Shown here piece after piece: positions 46,032 to 55,426 of a stretch of 64,000 bases of DNA (the stretch's first letter is position 1; every line of letters starts with the position of its first letter). This DNA comes from Vibrio sp. S9_S30. Lineage in GTDB: Bacteria > Pseudomonadota > Gammaproteobacteria > Enterobacterales > Vibrionaceae. Both the position numbers and the translations under genes were made by a program. The stretch covers positions 124,001 to 188,000 of the forward strand of contig NZ_JAAUWT010000001.1 in the NCBI RefSeq assembly GCF_014694455.1. Direction: 5' to 3'. The notes under the pieces were generated by a model. It ran no database searches, was not told where the DNA came from, and saw only the letters and a program-made list of their open reading frames with translations.

Positions 46032-46509
46032 CTTAATTTCTTGCTTAGTTTTATCTGTTCCTGTTTGGGGATTAAGCACCGATTCAGAGCAGCCAATCTA
46101 TATAGACTCTGACAGCCAAGCGCTGGATATGGTCAGCAGCAAAGTGACTTTTGTCGGTGATGTGGTTTTGAAGCAAGGCAGCATCAAAATCACAGCAGAC
46201 AAAGTGATTGTAATTCGAAATTCCGAAGATGAGAGTATCGAGCAAATAGAAGCATTTGGTAAGACAGCGGTCTTTACGCAGCTGACGGATGATGGCAAAA
46301 CGTTGCATGGTGAAGCCAATGTTTTACTCTATCAAGTCCGTAAAGACTTGTTGACGATGACAGAGAATGCTGTGCTTTCTCAAGATGACAGTGTGATCAA
46401 AGGACCACTTATTAAATACATGATTACACCTCAAAAGCTGATTGCTGATGGTAAAAAAGGCGAACGCGTATCGACGGTTCTACAACCCACTCAGATAAAG
46501 AAACAGTAA
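46012..46509 (+). CDS. lptA: LPS export periplasmic bridge protein LptA
   Basis: Periplasmic protein that polymerises into the bridge carrying LPS to LptDE. It has 165 aa, with a signal peptide (RRRLLSLISCLVLSVPVWG) and an OstA-type jellyroll: PIYIDSDSQALDMVSSKVTF, VVLKQGSIKITADKVIV. It starts within the end of lptC and is followed after 6 bp by lptB. Confidence 0.96.
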   Translation: MRRRLLSLISCLVLSVPVWGLSTDSEQPIYIDSDSQALDMVSSKVTFVGDVVLKQGSIKITADKVIVIRNSEDESIEQIEAFGKTAVFTQLTDDGKTLHGEANVLLYQVRKDLLTMTENAVLSQDDSVIKGPLIKYMITPQKLIADGKKGERVSTVLQPTQIKKQ

Positions 46510-46515
46510 TTTTAA

Positions 46516-47241
46516 ATGGCAATCTTAAAAGCAGAAAATCTGGCGAAGAGCTATAAAAAACGAAAAGTAGTCACCGATGTCAGCTTAGAGGTGAAATCAG
46601 GGCAAATTGTGGGGCTATTGGGGCCTAATGGAGCCGGAAAAACCACCTCGTTTTACATGATTGTCGGATTGGTTGGCCGTGATGAAGGTCGTATCTCTAT
46701 TGATGATCAGGATATCAGTATATTGCCTATGCATTCACGTTCGCGACTGGGTATCGGATATTTGCCGCAAGAAGCGTCTATTTTCCGAAAGCTGTCGGTG
46801 GAAGACAACATTATGGCCGTACTCGAGACTCGTAAGGAGCTCACACGGGAGCAGCGGCAAGATCGGCTTGAAGACTTGTTGGATGAATTCCATATTCAAC
46901 ATATTCGCAAAAGCAATGGTATGGCGCTTTCTGGTGGTGAAAGACGTCGTGTCGAGATCGCTCGAGCGCTCGCTGCGAATCCAAAATTCATTTTGCTTGA
47001 TGAGCCATTTGCTGGCGTTGATCCCATTTCAGTTATTGATATCAAAAAAATCATCGAACATTTGCGAGACAGAGGATTGGGTGTATTGATTACCGACCAC
47101 AATGTTCGGGAAACCCTCGACGTGTGTGAGCGCGCATATATTGTAAGCCAAGGGCATTTGATCGCAGAAGGAACACCGGAACAGGTTCTCAATAATGAAC
47201 AAGTAAAACGGGTTTATCTGGGTGAGCAATTCCGTCTATGA
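46516..47241 (+). CDS. lptB: LPS export ATPase LptB
   Basis: ATPase that powers LPS extraction with LptF and LptG, whose genes lie at 29633-31804. It has 241 aa. Walker A is [14 protein letters not shown], the signature is [15 protein letters not shown], Walker B is [13 protein letters not shown] and the switch His is in [13 protein letters not shown]. rpoN follows after 62 bp, the widespread lptB-rpoN linkage. Confidence 0.98.
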   Translation: MAILKAENLAKSYKKRKVVTDVSLEVKSGQIVGLLGPNGAGKTTSFYMIVGLVGRDEGRISIDDQDISILPMHSRSRLGIGYLPQEASIFRKLSVEDNIMAVLETRKELTREQRQDRLEDLLDEFHIQHIRKSNGMALSGGERRRVEIARALAANPKFILLDEPFAGVDPISVIDIKKIIEHLRDRGLGVLITDHNVRETLDVCERAYIVSQGHLIAEGTPEQVLNNEQVKRVYLGEQFRL

Positions 47242-47303
47242 TTAAATAGGGGATGCCGTTTGGCGTATCCTTCCCCGAATTAGAAAGATAAGAAAAGGAC
47301 TAC

Positions 47304-48776
47304 ATGAAACCCTCATTACAATTAAAGCTAGGTCAACAACTGGCGATGACGCCTCAGTTACAACAAGCGATTCGTTTGTTGCAACTGTCAACGTTGGACT
47401 TGCAGCAGGAGATTCAAGAAGCCTTGGAATCGAATCCACTTTTGGATGTGGATGAAGGTAATGAAGAAAGCTCAGCCAATGAAGACGCCGCAAAAGAAGC
47501 CAGCGCAAATGAGAAAGAGTCCAACGAAGACGTTACCGCAGAGCCAGAATTAAGTGACAGTTCGGATTTGATTGAAAAATCCGAAATCAGCAACGATTTA
47601 GAAATCGATACCACATGGGAAGATGTGTACAGCGCCAATACAGGTAATACGGGTATTGCACTGGACGATGACCTTCCTGTCTATCAAGGTGAAACCACTC
47701 AAAGCCTCCAAGACTACCTCACTTGGCAACTTGATCTCACACCATTCACGGAGACTGACCGAACCATAGCAATGGCGATTATCGATGCCGTCGATGATGA
47801 TGGTTACCTCACCACGGATGCTCAAGATATCCTAGACAGTATGGGGAATGAAGAGGTCGAGCTAGACGAAGTTGAAGCGGTTCTTAAGCGTATCCAACAG
47901 TTTGATCCGCTTGGTGTTGCATCTCGAAACCTGCAAGAGTGCCTCTTACTGCAACTTGCTACGTTTCCAGAAGACACGCCGTGGTTAGCTCAGGCTAAAT
48001 CTTTGCTTGAAAATCACATCGATCATTTGGGCAACCGCGATTACAAATTAATCATCAAAGAAACGAAGCTAAAAGAATCCGACTTACGTGATATTTTATC
48101 ATTGATTCAACAGTTGGATCCCCGTCCAGGCAGCAGCGTCACACCGGATGAAACGGAATACGTTATTCCCGATGTCTCTGTATTCAAAGAGCACGGTCAG
48201 TGGAGAGTGTCCATCAACCCAGACAGCGTGCCAAAGCTTAAAGTGAACCAGCAATACGCCGCTCTGGGCAAGGGAAACAGCCCTGACAGTCAGTTTATAA
48301 AAACCAACTTACAAGAAGCAAAATGGCTGATTAAGAGCTTAGAAAGCAGAAACGAAACACTGCTGAAAGTTGCCCGTTGCATTGTAGAGCATCAACATGA
48401 TTTCTTTGAGTATGGTGAAGAGGCGATGAAACCCATGGTGCTGAACGACATAGCACTGGCGGTGGATATGCACGAATCGACCATTTCAAGGGTCACCACT
48501 CAAAAGTATATGCACACTCCGCGAGGTATTTTTGAACTGAAATATTTCTTTTCTAGTCACGTCAGTACCGATAACGGTGGGGAGTGCTCGTCAACGGCAA
48601 TTCGCGCATTAATTAAAAAGCTGGTGGCTGCGGAAAATATCGCTAAGCCACTCAGTGATAGCAAGATTGCCGCTTTGTTAGCTGACCAAGGGATACAAGT
48701 TGCGAGGCGAACGATCGCAAAATACAGAGAGTCCCTCGGCATTGCGCCATCCAGTCAGCGTAAACGCCTACTCTAG
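47304..48776 (+). CDS. rpoN: RNA polymerase sigma-54 factor RpoN
   Basis: Alternative sigma factor requiring AAA+ activators; in vibrios it serves flagellar, nitrogen and quorum-related genes. It has 490 aa. Region I is [20 protein letters not shown], an acidic region II spans about residues 50-110, and the core-binding and DNA-binding domains follow. The RpoN box [10 protein letters not shown] at about 467-476 is intact apart from the common Val-to-Ile change. AAAAGGA precedes the start. It heads the rpoN-hpf-ptsN-rapZ-npr block. Confidence 0.98.
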   Translation: MKPSLQLKLGQQLAMTPQLQQAIRLLQLSTLDLQQEIQEALESNPLLDVDEGNEESSANEDAAKEASANEKESNEDVTAEPELSDSSDLIEKSEISNDLEIDTTWEDVYSANTGNTGIALDDDLPVYQGETTQSLQDYLTWQLDLTPFTETDRTIAMAIIDAVDDDGYLTTDAQDILDSMGNEEVELDEVEAVLKRIQQFDPLGVASRNLQECLLLQLATFPEDTPWLAQAKSLLENHIDHLGNRDYKLIIKETKLKESDLRDILSLIQQLDPRPGSSVTPDETEYVIPDVSVFKEHGQWRVSINPDSVPKLKVNQQYAALGKGNSPDSQFIKTNLQEAKWLIKSLESRNETLLKVARCIVEHQHDFFEYGEEAMKPMVLNDIALAVDMHESTISRVTTQKYMHTPRGIFELKYFFSSHVSTDNGGECSSTAIRALIKKLVAAENIAKPLSDSKIAALLADQGIQVARRTIAKYRESLGIAPSSQRKRLL

Positions 48777-48800
48777 GCCTAATAGCAAGAAGGAAAGTCT

Positions 48801-49088
48801 ATGCAAATCAATATCCAAGGGCACCACGTTGATCTTACCGATTCAATGCAAGACTACGTTCAATCCAAGTTCCAAAAGCTAGAGCGATTCTTCGATCACA
48901 TCAATCAAGTTCAAGTAGTACTGCGCGTTGAAAAGGTGAATCAAATCGCAGAAGCGACACTTCATGTCAATCAGGGAGACATTCATGCGACTTCGACAGA
49001 CGAAAGCATGTATGCTGCCATTGACTCTTTAGTCGATAAATTAGTTCGACAACTCAATAAGCACAAAGAAAAGCTAAGTAGCCACTAA
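48801..49088 (+). CDS. hpf: Ribosome hibernation promoting factor, short form
   Basis: Binds the 30S decoding region and promotes 100S ribosome dimers in stationary phase. It has 95 aa, the short HPF type without the C-terminal dimerisation domain of long HPF. The N-terminus MQINIQGHHVDLTDSMQDYV and the internal ESMYAAIDSLVDKLVRQLNK are family features. AGAAGGAAAG precedes the start. ptsN begins 2 bp after its stop. Confidence 0.95.
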   Translation: MQINIQGHHVDLTDSMQDYVQSKFQKLERFFDHINQVQVVLRVEKVNQIAEATLHVNQGDIHATSTDESMYAAIDSLVDKLVRQLNKHKEKLSSH

Positions 49089-49089
49089 C

Positions 49090-49533
49090 ATGCAATTAAG
49101 CGAAGTACTAGCATTGGACTGCACAAAAAGTGCAGTCCAATGTACAAGCAAGAAACGAGCACTGGAAATCATCAGTGAAATCGCCGCCACACACACGGGG
49201 CAAAACTCTACAGAGCTGTTCGAGTGCATGCTCAACAGGGAAAAAATGGGCAGTACCGGAATCGGAAATGGCATTGCTATTCCACATGGCCGAATGATGG
49301 ACAGTGACCAAGCCGTTGCGGTTTTGCTGCAATGTCAGGAACCGATTGAGTTCGATGCCATAGATAACCGCCCAGTGGACTTGCTGTTTGCATTATTAGT
49401 GCCTGATGCACAATGCAAAACCCACCTGAAAACCTTATCCGCCATGGCTGAACGCTTAAACGATAAGTCGATCCTCAAATCGCTTCGTAATGCTCAATCC
49501 GATCAGGAGCTTTACGACATCATTACTCAATAG
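49090..49533 (+). CDS. ptsN: Nitrogen-regulatory PTS enzyme IIA (EIIA-Ntr)
   Basis: Phosphoacceptor of the nitrogen PTS; it regulates potassium transport, stress and other targets by its phosphorylation state. It has 147 aa. The phosphorylated His is in GIAIPHGRM (His66). The protein is somewhat shorter at the N-terminus than the E. coli one, where it is His73. Codons 8-18 form a perfect 13-bp hairpin described separately. It sits between hpf and rapZ. Confidence 0.93.
   Translation: MQLSEVLALDCTKSAVQCTSKKRALEIISEIAATHTGQNSTELFECMLNREKMGSTGIGNGIAIPHGRMMDSDQAVAVLLQCQEPIEFDAIDNRPVDLLFALLVPDAQCKTHLKTLSAMAERLNDKSILKSLRNAQSDQELYDIITQ
49112..49142 (+). repeat. Perfect 13-bp hairpin within the start of ptsN
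   Basis: CATTGGACTGCAC (49112-49124) and GTGCAGTCCAATG (49130-49142) are exact reverse complements around an AAAAA loop. The hairpin begins 22 nt after the first base of the ptsN start codon, so it lies within the coding sequence. In the mRNA it would form a strong stem near the translation-initiation zone. There is no T-run after it on the plus strand, so it is not a standard terminator. Confidence 0.9.
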
Positions 49534-49535
49534 CC

Positions 49536-50429
49536 ATGACGAACTCTGCCCAGCCATCAAACAAAAAACGCTTGATAGTGATCAGTGGTCAATCAGGGGC
49601 GGGAAAGAGTGTGGCGCTTCGAGTGTTAGAAGACCTCGGTTATTATTGTGTCGATAATTTGCCCATTTCCTTGTTGGAAAACTTTGTACAGTCTATTCAA
49701 GGGGGGCAGCAAAACGTTGCCGTTAGCATCGATATTCGAAATCTTCCTCAAGATCCTGCTTTGGTCACGACGACATTAACCAAACTTAAGTCCGAACTTG
49801 ACGTGAATGTGCTGTTTTTAGATGCCGATGAAAATACGCTCCTAAAACGCTACAGTGAAACCCGCCGGATCCACCCATTATCGATGAGGCCGAAAGAAAG
49901 GCTCTCACTTGAGCAAGCGATTCGATTAGAGAAAGGACTGTTGCTAAACCTTAAAGAATACGCTGATCTGGTACTGGACAGCAGTAATCAATCGCTGCAC
50001 GATTTGAGTGAAACCGTACGCCAGCGAGTTGAAGGTAGAGAAAGCAAAGAGCTTGTGATGGTGTTTGAATCTTTTGGGTTCAAATACGGATTGCCTAACG
50101 ATGCCGATTACGTTTTTGATGTCCGTTTTCTACCTAACCCGCATTGGGAGCCTGAATTGCGCTCTCAAACCGGATTAGATGCTCCCATTAAAGCTTTCTT
50201 AGAAAACCACGATGAAGTACTGGAGCTGAAAGAGCAGATACAAACCTTTATCGAACACTGGCTACCACTACTGCAAAAAAACAATCGCAGTTATCTGACG
50301 GTGGCGATTGGGTGTACTGGTGGTAAGCATCGTTCTGTGTACATCACTCAGCAGCTTGGTGAGTATTTCACCAAGCAAGGTCATCAAGTGCAGATTCGCC
50401 ATACGAGCTTGGAAAAACACCACCAATAA
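49536..50429 (+). CDS. rapZ: RNase adapter protein RapZ
   Basis: In E. coli it binds GlcN6P-regulating small RNAs and hands them to RNase E, so controlling the enzyme that makes amino-sugar precursors for the wall. It has 297 aa, with an N-terminal P-loop GQSGAGKS at residues 18-25 and a C-terminal RNA-binding domain with [18 protein letters not shown]. It begins 2 bp after ptsN ends, its conserved position. Confidence 0.96.
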   Translation: MTNSAQPSNKKRLIVISGQSGAGKSVALRVLEDLGYYCVDNLPISLLENFVQSIQGGQQNVAVSIDIRNLPQDPALVTTTLTKLKSELDVNVLFLDADENTLLKRYSETRRIHPLSMRPKERLSLEQAIRLEKGLLLNLKEYADLVLDSSNQSLHDLSETVRQRVEGRESKELVMVFESFGFKYGLPNDADYVFDVRFLPNPHWEPELRSQTGLDAPIKAFLENHDEVLELKEQIQTFIEHWLPLLQKNNRSYLTVAIGCTGGKHRSVYITQQLGEYFTKQGHQVQIRHTSLEKHHQ

Positions 50430-50458
50430 TTATCAAACTGAGAGAGTAAAAATTAGCA

Positions 50459-50731
50459 ATGGAATGCTGTAGAACCGTTTTTATTCAAAATCGCTTAGGG
50501 TTGCACGCTCGTGCAGCCATCAAATTAGTCGAACTAGCCCAAAGCTTTAATGCCGATATCAGTGTCAGCAACGGTGAAAAAACCGTGGTTGCGGAAAGTG
50601 TGATGGGGCTACTGATGCTGGAGTCTTCACAAGGGCAAAGCGTTACCATTTCTGCGGTTGGGGACGATGCCGAACAAGCCTTAAGCGCCGTGTGCGATCT
50701 GATTGAGCATCGTTTCGACGAAGAGGAATAA
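50459..50731 (+). CDS. npr: Nitrogen PTS phosphocarrier protein NPr
   Basis: HPr-like carrier passing phosphate from EI-Ntr to EIIA-Ntr. It has 90 aa. The active His16 is in [17 protein letters not shown], and the regulatory region [12 protein letters not shown] follows the HPr pattern, in which a Ser in the ordinary HPr position is replaced. It is the last gene of the rpoN block, 29 bp after rapZ. Confidence 0.94.
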   Translation: MECCRTVFIQNRLGLHARAAIKLVELAQSFNADISVSNGEKTVVAESVMGLLMLESSQGQSVTISAVGDDAEQALSAVCDLIEHRFDEEE

Positions 50732-50746
50732 TTTCTCGCCTCTTTC

Positions 50747-50796
50747 ACAATATGTTAGTAAAGTCCTTTTAGAATTATGTATACTCAACATATTGT
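50747..50796. promoter_or_regulatory. Inverted repeat flanking a -10 element upstream of mgtE
   Basis: ACAATATGTT (50747-50756) and AACATATTGT (50787-50796) are perfect reverse complements separated by 30 bp. A -10-like TATACT (50780-50785) lies between them. This could be a two-site operator over the mgtE promoter or a long-loop RNA stem. No regulator is proposed. Confidence 0.45.
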
Positions 50797-50823
50797 AAAC
50801 GAATGTAAAAATAGGGGACGAGA

Positions 50824-52182
50824 ATGGCTGAGCAGTTAGAAATTGACCAAACTCATCAAACCCTACAAGAAGTAAGCGATGCGTTAGACAGCGGTCGATT
50901 TGTCCATGTTCGCCGTATACTCCAAGATATGGAGCCGGAAGACATCGCCCATCTTTTGCAAGCTTCTCCGCGTAAAAGCCGTGATGTGCTTTGGCAACTC
51001 ACGGATCCTGAAGATTACGGTGAAATCCTCGAAGAGCTTTCGGAAGATGTGAAAGACAGCTTGGTGTCCAAAATGGCACCAGAGAGTCTGGCTGAAGCAA
51101 CAGAAGGGCTTGAAACCGATGACGTTGCCTACGTACTTCGAAGCCTACCTGATGATCTTTCTCGTGAAGTCTTATCCCAGATGGATACGGCGGATCGCCA
51201 TCGCATCGAAACGGCGTTAGGGTATGACGCAGATACCGCTGGTAGTCTAATGAGCACCGATGTCATTACGATTCGTAGTGATGTGGATGTGGATGTGGTG
51301 TTACGTTACTTGCGCATAAAAGGCGAACTTCCAGAAGCGACAGATGCACTGTATGTGATTGATGAAAATAGTAAACTCAAGGGGTATTTACACCTAACAA
51401 CTTTATTGACTTCTCAGCCTGATGTGCAGATCAGCGAAATCATGAAAGATGCGGATGAAGCCATTTCTGTCAATGCCAGTGACAGTGACGTCGCCAGTTT
51501 GTTTGAACGTAGAAATTGGGTATCGGCTCCCGTCGTTGACGAAGACAACCAATTGGTCGGTCGAATTACCATTGATGATGTTGTTGACGTCATCCGTGAA
51601 GACGCCGAACACTCGATGATGAGTTTGGCAGGTTTGGATGACGAGGAAGATACCTTTGCTCCTGTTGTAAAATCCGCCCGCAAGCGGAGCGTTTGGCTGG
51701 GTGCGAATGTGTTAGCAGCCTTAACTGCGGCGTCGGTTTCTAACCTTTTTGAATCCACCCTACAGGAAATGGCGGCAATAGCCGTACTCATGACCATTGT
51801 ACCGTCTATGGGGGGAGTGGCGGGTAACCAAACGGTCGCTCTTGTGATCCGCGGCTTGGCGCTTGGGCATATTGGTGACACCAATAAACGTGAATTATTG
51901 CTCAAAGAAGCGGCGATCGGGTTTCTGAATGGGTTGCTATGGGCACTGATTATTGGTGGTATTGTCGTCGTTTGGAAAGGCGATTGGCTACTTGGTGGCG
52001 TGATTTCTGCTGCAATGATGACGAACTTACTGGTTGCTGGTATAGCTGGAGTGAGCATTCCTATCTTTTTAAAAAAACGGAATATCGATCCGGCTTTAGC
52101 TGGAGGAATGGCGTTAACAACGGTGACGGATGTTGTTGGGCTTATGGTGTTCTTAGGGTTAGCTACCTTGTTTATAGTGTAG
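50824..52182 (+). CDS. mgtE: Magnesium transporter MgtE
   Basis: Mg2+ channel gated by cytoplasmic Mg2+ sensing. It has 452 aa: an acidic N-domain (about 1-135), a pair of CBS domains (about 137-265, with AGSLMSTDVITI and GRITIDDVVDVIRED), a connecting helix, and five membrane spans from about residue 290. The pore region PSMGGVAGNQTVALVIRG is conserved. AGGGGACGAG precedes ATG 50824. It follows npr but has its own promoter-like region. Confidence 0.96.
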   Translation: MAEQLEIDQTHQTLQEVSDALDSGRFVHVRRILQDMEPEDIAHLLQASPRKSRDVLWQLTDPEDYGEILEELSEDVKDSLVSKMAPESLAEATEGLETDDVAYVLRSLPDDLSREVLSQMDTADRHRIETALGYDADTAGSLMSTDVITIRSDVDVDVVLRYLRIKGELPEATDALYVIDENSKLKGYLHLTTLLTSQPDVQISEIMKDADEAISVNASDSDVASLFERRNWVSAPVVDEDNQLVGRITIDDVVDVIREDAEHSMMSLAGLDDEEDTFAPVVKSARKRSVWLGANVLAALTAASVSNLFESTLQEMAAIAVLMTIVPSMGGVAGNQTVALVIRGLALGHIGDTNKRELLLKEAAIGFLNGLLWALIIGGIVVVWKGDWLLGGVISAAMMTNLLVAGIAGVSIPIFLKKRNIDPALAGGMALTTVTDVVGLMVFLGLATLFIV

Positions 52183-52200
52183 CGGTTTGTTTGATCAACA

Positions 52201-52235
52201 AAAAACGCGCTTGCTGCTTCAGTAAGCGCGTTTTT
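52201..52235 (+). terminator. Rho-independent terminator after mgtE
   Basis: A 12-bp stem AAAAACGCGCTT (52201-52212) with AAGCGCGTTTTT (52224-52235), extended by an inner CTG/CAG pairing. Confidence 0.92.
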
Positions 52236-52261
52236 GCTTTCTATCGCTCTGATTAATGTCA

Positions 52262-52393
52262 ATCCAGAACGTCTGGACCTTCCATACTAAAGAATGCCAG
52301 AAAAAGAATGTCAGAAAAATATTAGGCGTTTTTCACAAAGTCGAGTAAGGAATTTGTGAAAAACTCAGTATCTCTCTGTGAGAAATTTGTGAA
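52262..52393 (+). promoter_or_regulatory. Repeat-rich control region of the adenylation-enzyme operon
   Basis: It contains in order: a small palindrome TCCAGA/TCTGGA (52262-52267, 52271-52276); a 14-bp tandem repeat, AGAATGCCAGAAAA and AGAATGTCAGAAAA (52291-52318), with one mismatch; a perfect 12-bp inverted repeat GTTTTTCACAAA / TTTGTGAAAAAC (52328-52339, 52353-52364); and a further copy of AATTTGTGAA (52384-52393) 33 bp after the copy at 52351. The 33-bp spacing is about three DNA turns. These look like regulator-binding sites; the regulator is unknown. No near-consensus promoter hexamers were recognised. Confidence 0.6.
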
Positions 52394-52438
52394 CTTCTCT
52401 TGTTAGCTTTTTAGCAAGCCAATAACAAGGAGAAAATC

Positions 52439-54076
52439 ATGAAGCTCCCTAAATTACAGCCAGGGAAAAACCTCAATAGTTCGCAGCATTACAACGCACT
52501 TCAACCGACACGACGTTTTCATTTTCAACGAGAAGCCATTGCTGAATTGCCATTGAGTGATCAGGTTTTGTTCGAGCAGTTTGGACAAGGTCCTTACGCC
52601 ACTCCTGAATACTCATGTCTTCATACCGCCATTGAAGCCCAAGCGGACTTCATGCCAAATCAAATCGCTGCGGTTCATGAAGGAGAAAAGATCACGTACG
52701 GAGAGCTGAACCAAAAAGCAAACCAACTCGCATTTTTTCTTCAAAAGCGAGGAATTCAACAGGGAGATGCCGTCGGTATTTTTCTCACACGCTCAATTCC
52801 CATGCTCATTGGTATATTGGCGACCCTGAAATTAGGTGCTTGTTATGTTCCTCAGCATGCTGGTGTCGCCCCCAAAAAAGTACTTAAACATGTTTGTGAA
52901 ACCGCTGACGTGAAAATAGTACTGAGTCTTTCAGACTTAGAACCGCATTTGCCAGAATTGACACATCAACATGTCTGTTTCTTAGATGAATTGCTGCCGG
53001 AATTATGCGACAGCGAAGGTTTATATCTGCCCGATGTCGAGCCAGAATCACGGTGCTTCATTCTATTTACATCAGGTACGACAGGCACTCCGAATGGCGT
53101 GCAAGTCACACATCAGAACGTGGCGAATATCGTTATGACTACGCCAGGGAATCTGGGTATTGAGCCGGGAATGAAGGTTGGGCAGATACTCAGCATCGCC
53201 TTTGATATGTGCGCTTGGGAGATTTTTGTCACGTTATGCCATGGTGCGACGTTGCTAATCCGCAGTCGCAATATTGAAGCCACTGTCAGCCAAGCCGATG
53301 TGGTGATCGCGACCCCATCCATTCTTGCGAGCCTAGATGCGGAACGCTGTCAATCCATTCAAGTTGCTGCTGTTGCAGGTGAACCTTGCCCTCAACCCTT
53401 AGCTGACCAATGGGGAGCCTTTTGTCGCTTTTACAATGCTTGTGGTCCGACTGAAACCACCATCATTAACACGGCGCAGCATTATTCGAATAATTGTGAA
53501 GAGCTCACTATTGGTAAGCCGACGCCCAATAACACCGTGTATGTATTGGACGACAACCTCAAGCCCTGTGCCATTGGTGATGTCGGTGAAATGTGGGCGG
53601 GAGGCTTATGTGTTACGGCTGGCTATATTGGGAATGAAGTGCTGAATGCCGACCGATATCGTCCAGACCCATTTCTTGGTGGTAAGTACAAAATGTTTCG
53701 AACTCGCGATCTCGGGAAATGGACCAAAAACGGTGAACTTCTCCATCTTGGACGTACCGATGACCAAGTGAAGATCCTTGGCTTTCGCGTTGAATTAGAT
53801 TCCGTTTCCCGAGTACTGGAAAAGACAGAAAACTGCCATCAGGCGGTAACGATAAAGATAGATTGTAAAACGCTCATTGCGTTTGTTACGCCAGCTAACG
53901 TCTCCACATCCGATGCAAAAAAACAAGTTCAAAAACACCTACCTTACTACTGTGTGCCCAGCACAGTGTTTGCGCTCAATAGCCTACCTAAAACCTCGCG
54001 AGGAAAAATAGATAAACGAGCCCTGATGGCGTTTTACGAGAACAGCCAATCATCCGTTACGGAGGAAACATCATGA
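52439..54076 (+). CDS. Free-standing NRPS-like amino-acid adenylation enzyme
   Basis: An AMP-forming adenylation enzyme of 545 aa. Core motifs are in order: TSGTTGTPNG (211-220), FDMCAWE (255-261), NACGPTET (333-340), RTRD (421-424), GRTDDQVKILGFRVEL (438-453) and the catalytic Lys523 in RGKIDK. Asp256, aligned by eye with GrsA Asp235, and Lys523 (Lys517) suggest an alpha-amino acid substrate. There is no carrier domain, condensation domain or thioesterase in it or next to it. An N-terminal stretch of about 55 residues precedes the domain. ACAAGGAGAAA precedes ATG 52439. It overlaps the next gene (ATGA), so the two are coupled. The product is unknown. Confidence 0.85.
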   Translation: MKLPKLQPGKNLNSSQHYNALQPTRRFHFQREAIAELPLSDQVLFEQFGQGPYATPEYSCLHTAIEAQADFMPNQIAAVHEGEKITYGELNQKANQLAFFLQKRGIQQGDAVGIFLTRSIPMLIGILATLKLGACYVPQHAGVAPKKVLKHVCETADVKIVLSLSDLEPHLPELTHQHVCFLDELLPELCDSEGLYLPDVEPESRCFILFTSGTTGTPNGVQVTHQNVANIVMTTPGNLGIEPGMKVGQILSIAFDMCAWEIFVTLCHGATLLIRSRNIEATVSQADVVIATPSILASLDAERCQSIQVAAVAGEPCPQPLADQWGAFCRFYNACGPTETTIINTAQHYSNNCEELTIGKPTPNNTVYVLDDNLKPCAIGDVGEMWAGGLCVTAGYIGNEVLNADRYRPDPFLGGKYKMFRTRDLGKWTKNGELLHLGRTDDQVKILGFRVELDSVSRVLEKTENCHQAVTIKIDCKTLIAFVTPANVSTSDAKKQVQKHLPYYCVPSTVFALNSLPKTSRGKIDKRALMAFYENSQSSVTEETS

Positions 54077-55413
54077 GTTCAATCGATTACAGCGCAATTG
54101 AGTTGCCAAAGCAGCGTTCTTTGCTTCGTCGAATTTGGTCTTACCCAGCAATGGAACATTACTATCGGTTAGTGATCCTGGTGTTTATGGCGAATCTCTC
54201 TGTCTTGGCATATGGCGTAACGGTTGGAGAATGGTTTAGTGCTGGCGGAATCGCGCTACAAACGCTTTCCAATATGGTCGTTTTGAATTTAACTGTTGCC
54301 GTGTTAGTTCGTCAGCAGTACGTGATTAACTTTTTATTCTGGCTAGCGACGAGAGCCCCTACCTCTATGCCTTTGTCGATTCGTAGGCATTTGGGGAAAA
54401 TCTACCATCATGGAGGGTTGCACAGCGGGAGCGCCATGGCGGCAACCTCTTGGTTTGCTATTTTTACGGGAGCATTAGCTTTCAGTTATCAGCACCAGCT
54501 AGCGACGATTTCCTCTCATACACTTGGCATTACCTACTCGATATTGGCGTTGCTGATGTTGATCATATTTATGGCATTGCCCAACATTCGTAAGAAATTT
54601 CACAACGCATTTGAGAGAACACACCGGTTTGGTGGCTGGAGCGTTTTGATTTTGTTTTGGGGACAGACATTCACGTTGGCGGCTGATTTTAATCCCAATA
54701 AGGACGTCAGCACCATCTTGTTGGATTCGTTTTCTTTTTGGGCATTGGTCGCCGTGAGTATCAGTATCCTTCTTCCATGGCTTCGCCTTCGCCGTGTTCC
54801 GGTGAAAATTGAAACCCCCTCTGATCATGTTGCATTACTGGAATTTGACTATGGCGTGACGCCATTTGCTGGCTCATCAATGGCGATCAGTCGAAACCCA
54901 TTGATGGAGTGGCACCACTTTGCCAACGTCCCTAGCCCTGGTAAATCGGGGTATCGATTAACCGTGTCACGTGCAGGGGACTGGACTGGAAAGCTGATTG
55001 AAGATAGACCAAGCCACATTTGGGTAAAGGGCATTCCAACCGCTGGTGTTGCCAATATTGAAGTGCTGTTTAAGCGTGTTGTGTACGTAGCAACGGGCAG
55101 TGGAATTGGTCCTTGCCTTCCACACTTGCTGGCCAAAGAAGTGCCGATGCATTTGGTTTGGTCCACTCGAACACCACGCGAAACCTACGGTGACGAGTTA
55201 GTGGATGAAATATTAGCGGTACAACCGGATGCCGATATTTGGGACACCACAGAAAAAGGCAAACCTGACATGGTGAAACTGGCGTATGCCGCCTACAAAA
55301 AATTCGATGCAGAAGCAGTAATATGCATTGCTAATCAGAAACTAACCCAACAAGTGGTCTTTGGCTTAGAGAGTCGAGGCATTCCTGCCTATGGCGCTAT
55401 CTGGGATTCATAA
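54073..55413 (+). CDS. Membrane flavoprotein oxidoreductase, ferric-reductase/TmpA-like
   Basis: A 446-aa protein. The N-terminal half has about six membrane spans (near residues 32-50, 62-80, 120-140, 150-170, 187-205, 217-236), with histidines in [16 protein letters not shown] (106, 112, 113, 117) and [13 protein letters not shown] (177, 184) that could bind heme. The C-terminal half resembles a ferredoxin-NADP reductase: EWHHFAN (279-285) and [10 protein letters not shown] for FAD, GTGSGIGP (341-347 region) for NAD(P)H. From memory, the family resembles Aspergillus TmpA-type flavoproteins, which are linked with adenylating enzymes. It is coupled to the adenylation gene and followed closely by the hydratase. 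Substrate unknown. Confidence 0.75.
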   Translation: MSSIDYSAIELPKQRSLLRRIWSYPAMEHYYRLVILVFMANLSVLAYGVTVGEWFSAGGIALQTLSNMVVLNLTVAVLVRQQYVINFLFWLATRAPTSMPLSIRRHLGKIYHHGGLHSGSAMAATSWFAIFTGALAFSYQHQLATISSHTLGITYSILALLMLIIFMALPNIRKKFHNAFERTHRFGGWSVLILFWGQTFTLAADFNPNKDVSTILLDSFSFWALVAVSISILLPWLRLRRVPVKIETPSDHVALLEFDYGVTPFAGSSMAISRNPLMEWHHFANVPSPGKSGYRLTVSRAGDWTGKLIEDRPSHIWVKGIPTAGVANIEVLFKRVVYVATGSGIGPCLPHLLAKEVPMHLVWSTRTPRETYGDELVDEILAVQPDADIWDTTEKGKPDMVKLAYAAYKKFDAEAVICIANQKLTQQVVFGLESRGIPAYGAIWDS

Positions 55414-55426
55414 AGAGGACAGAATT

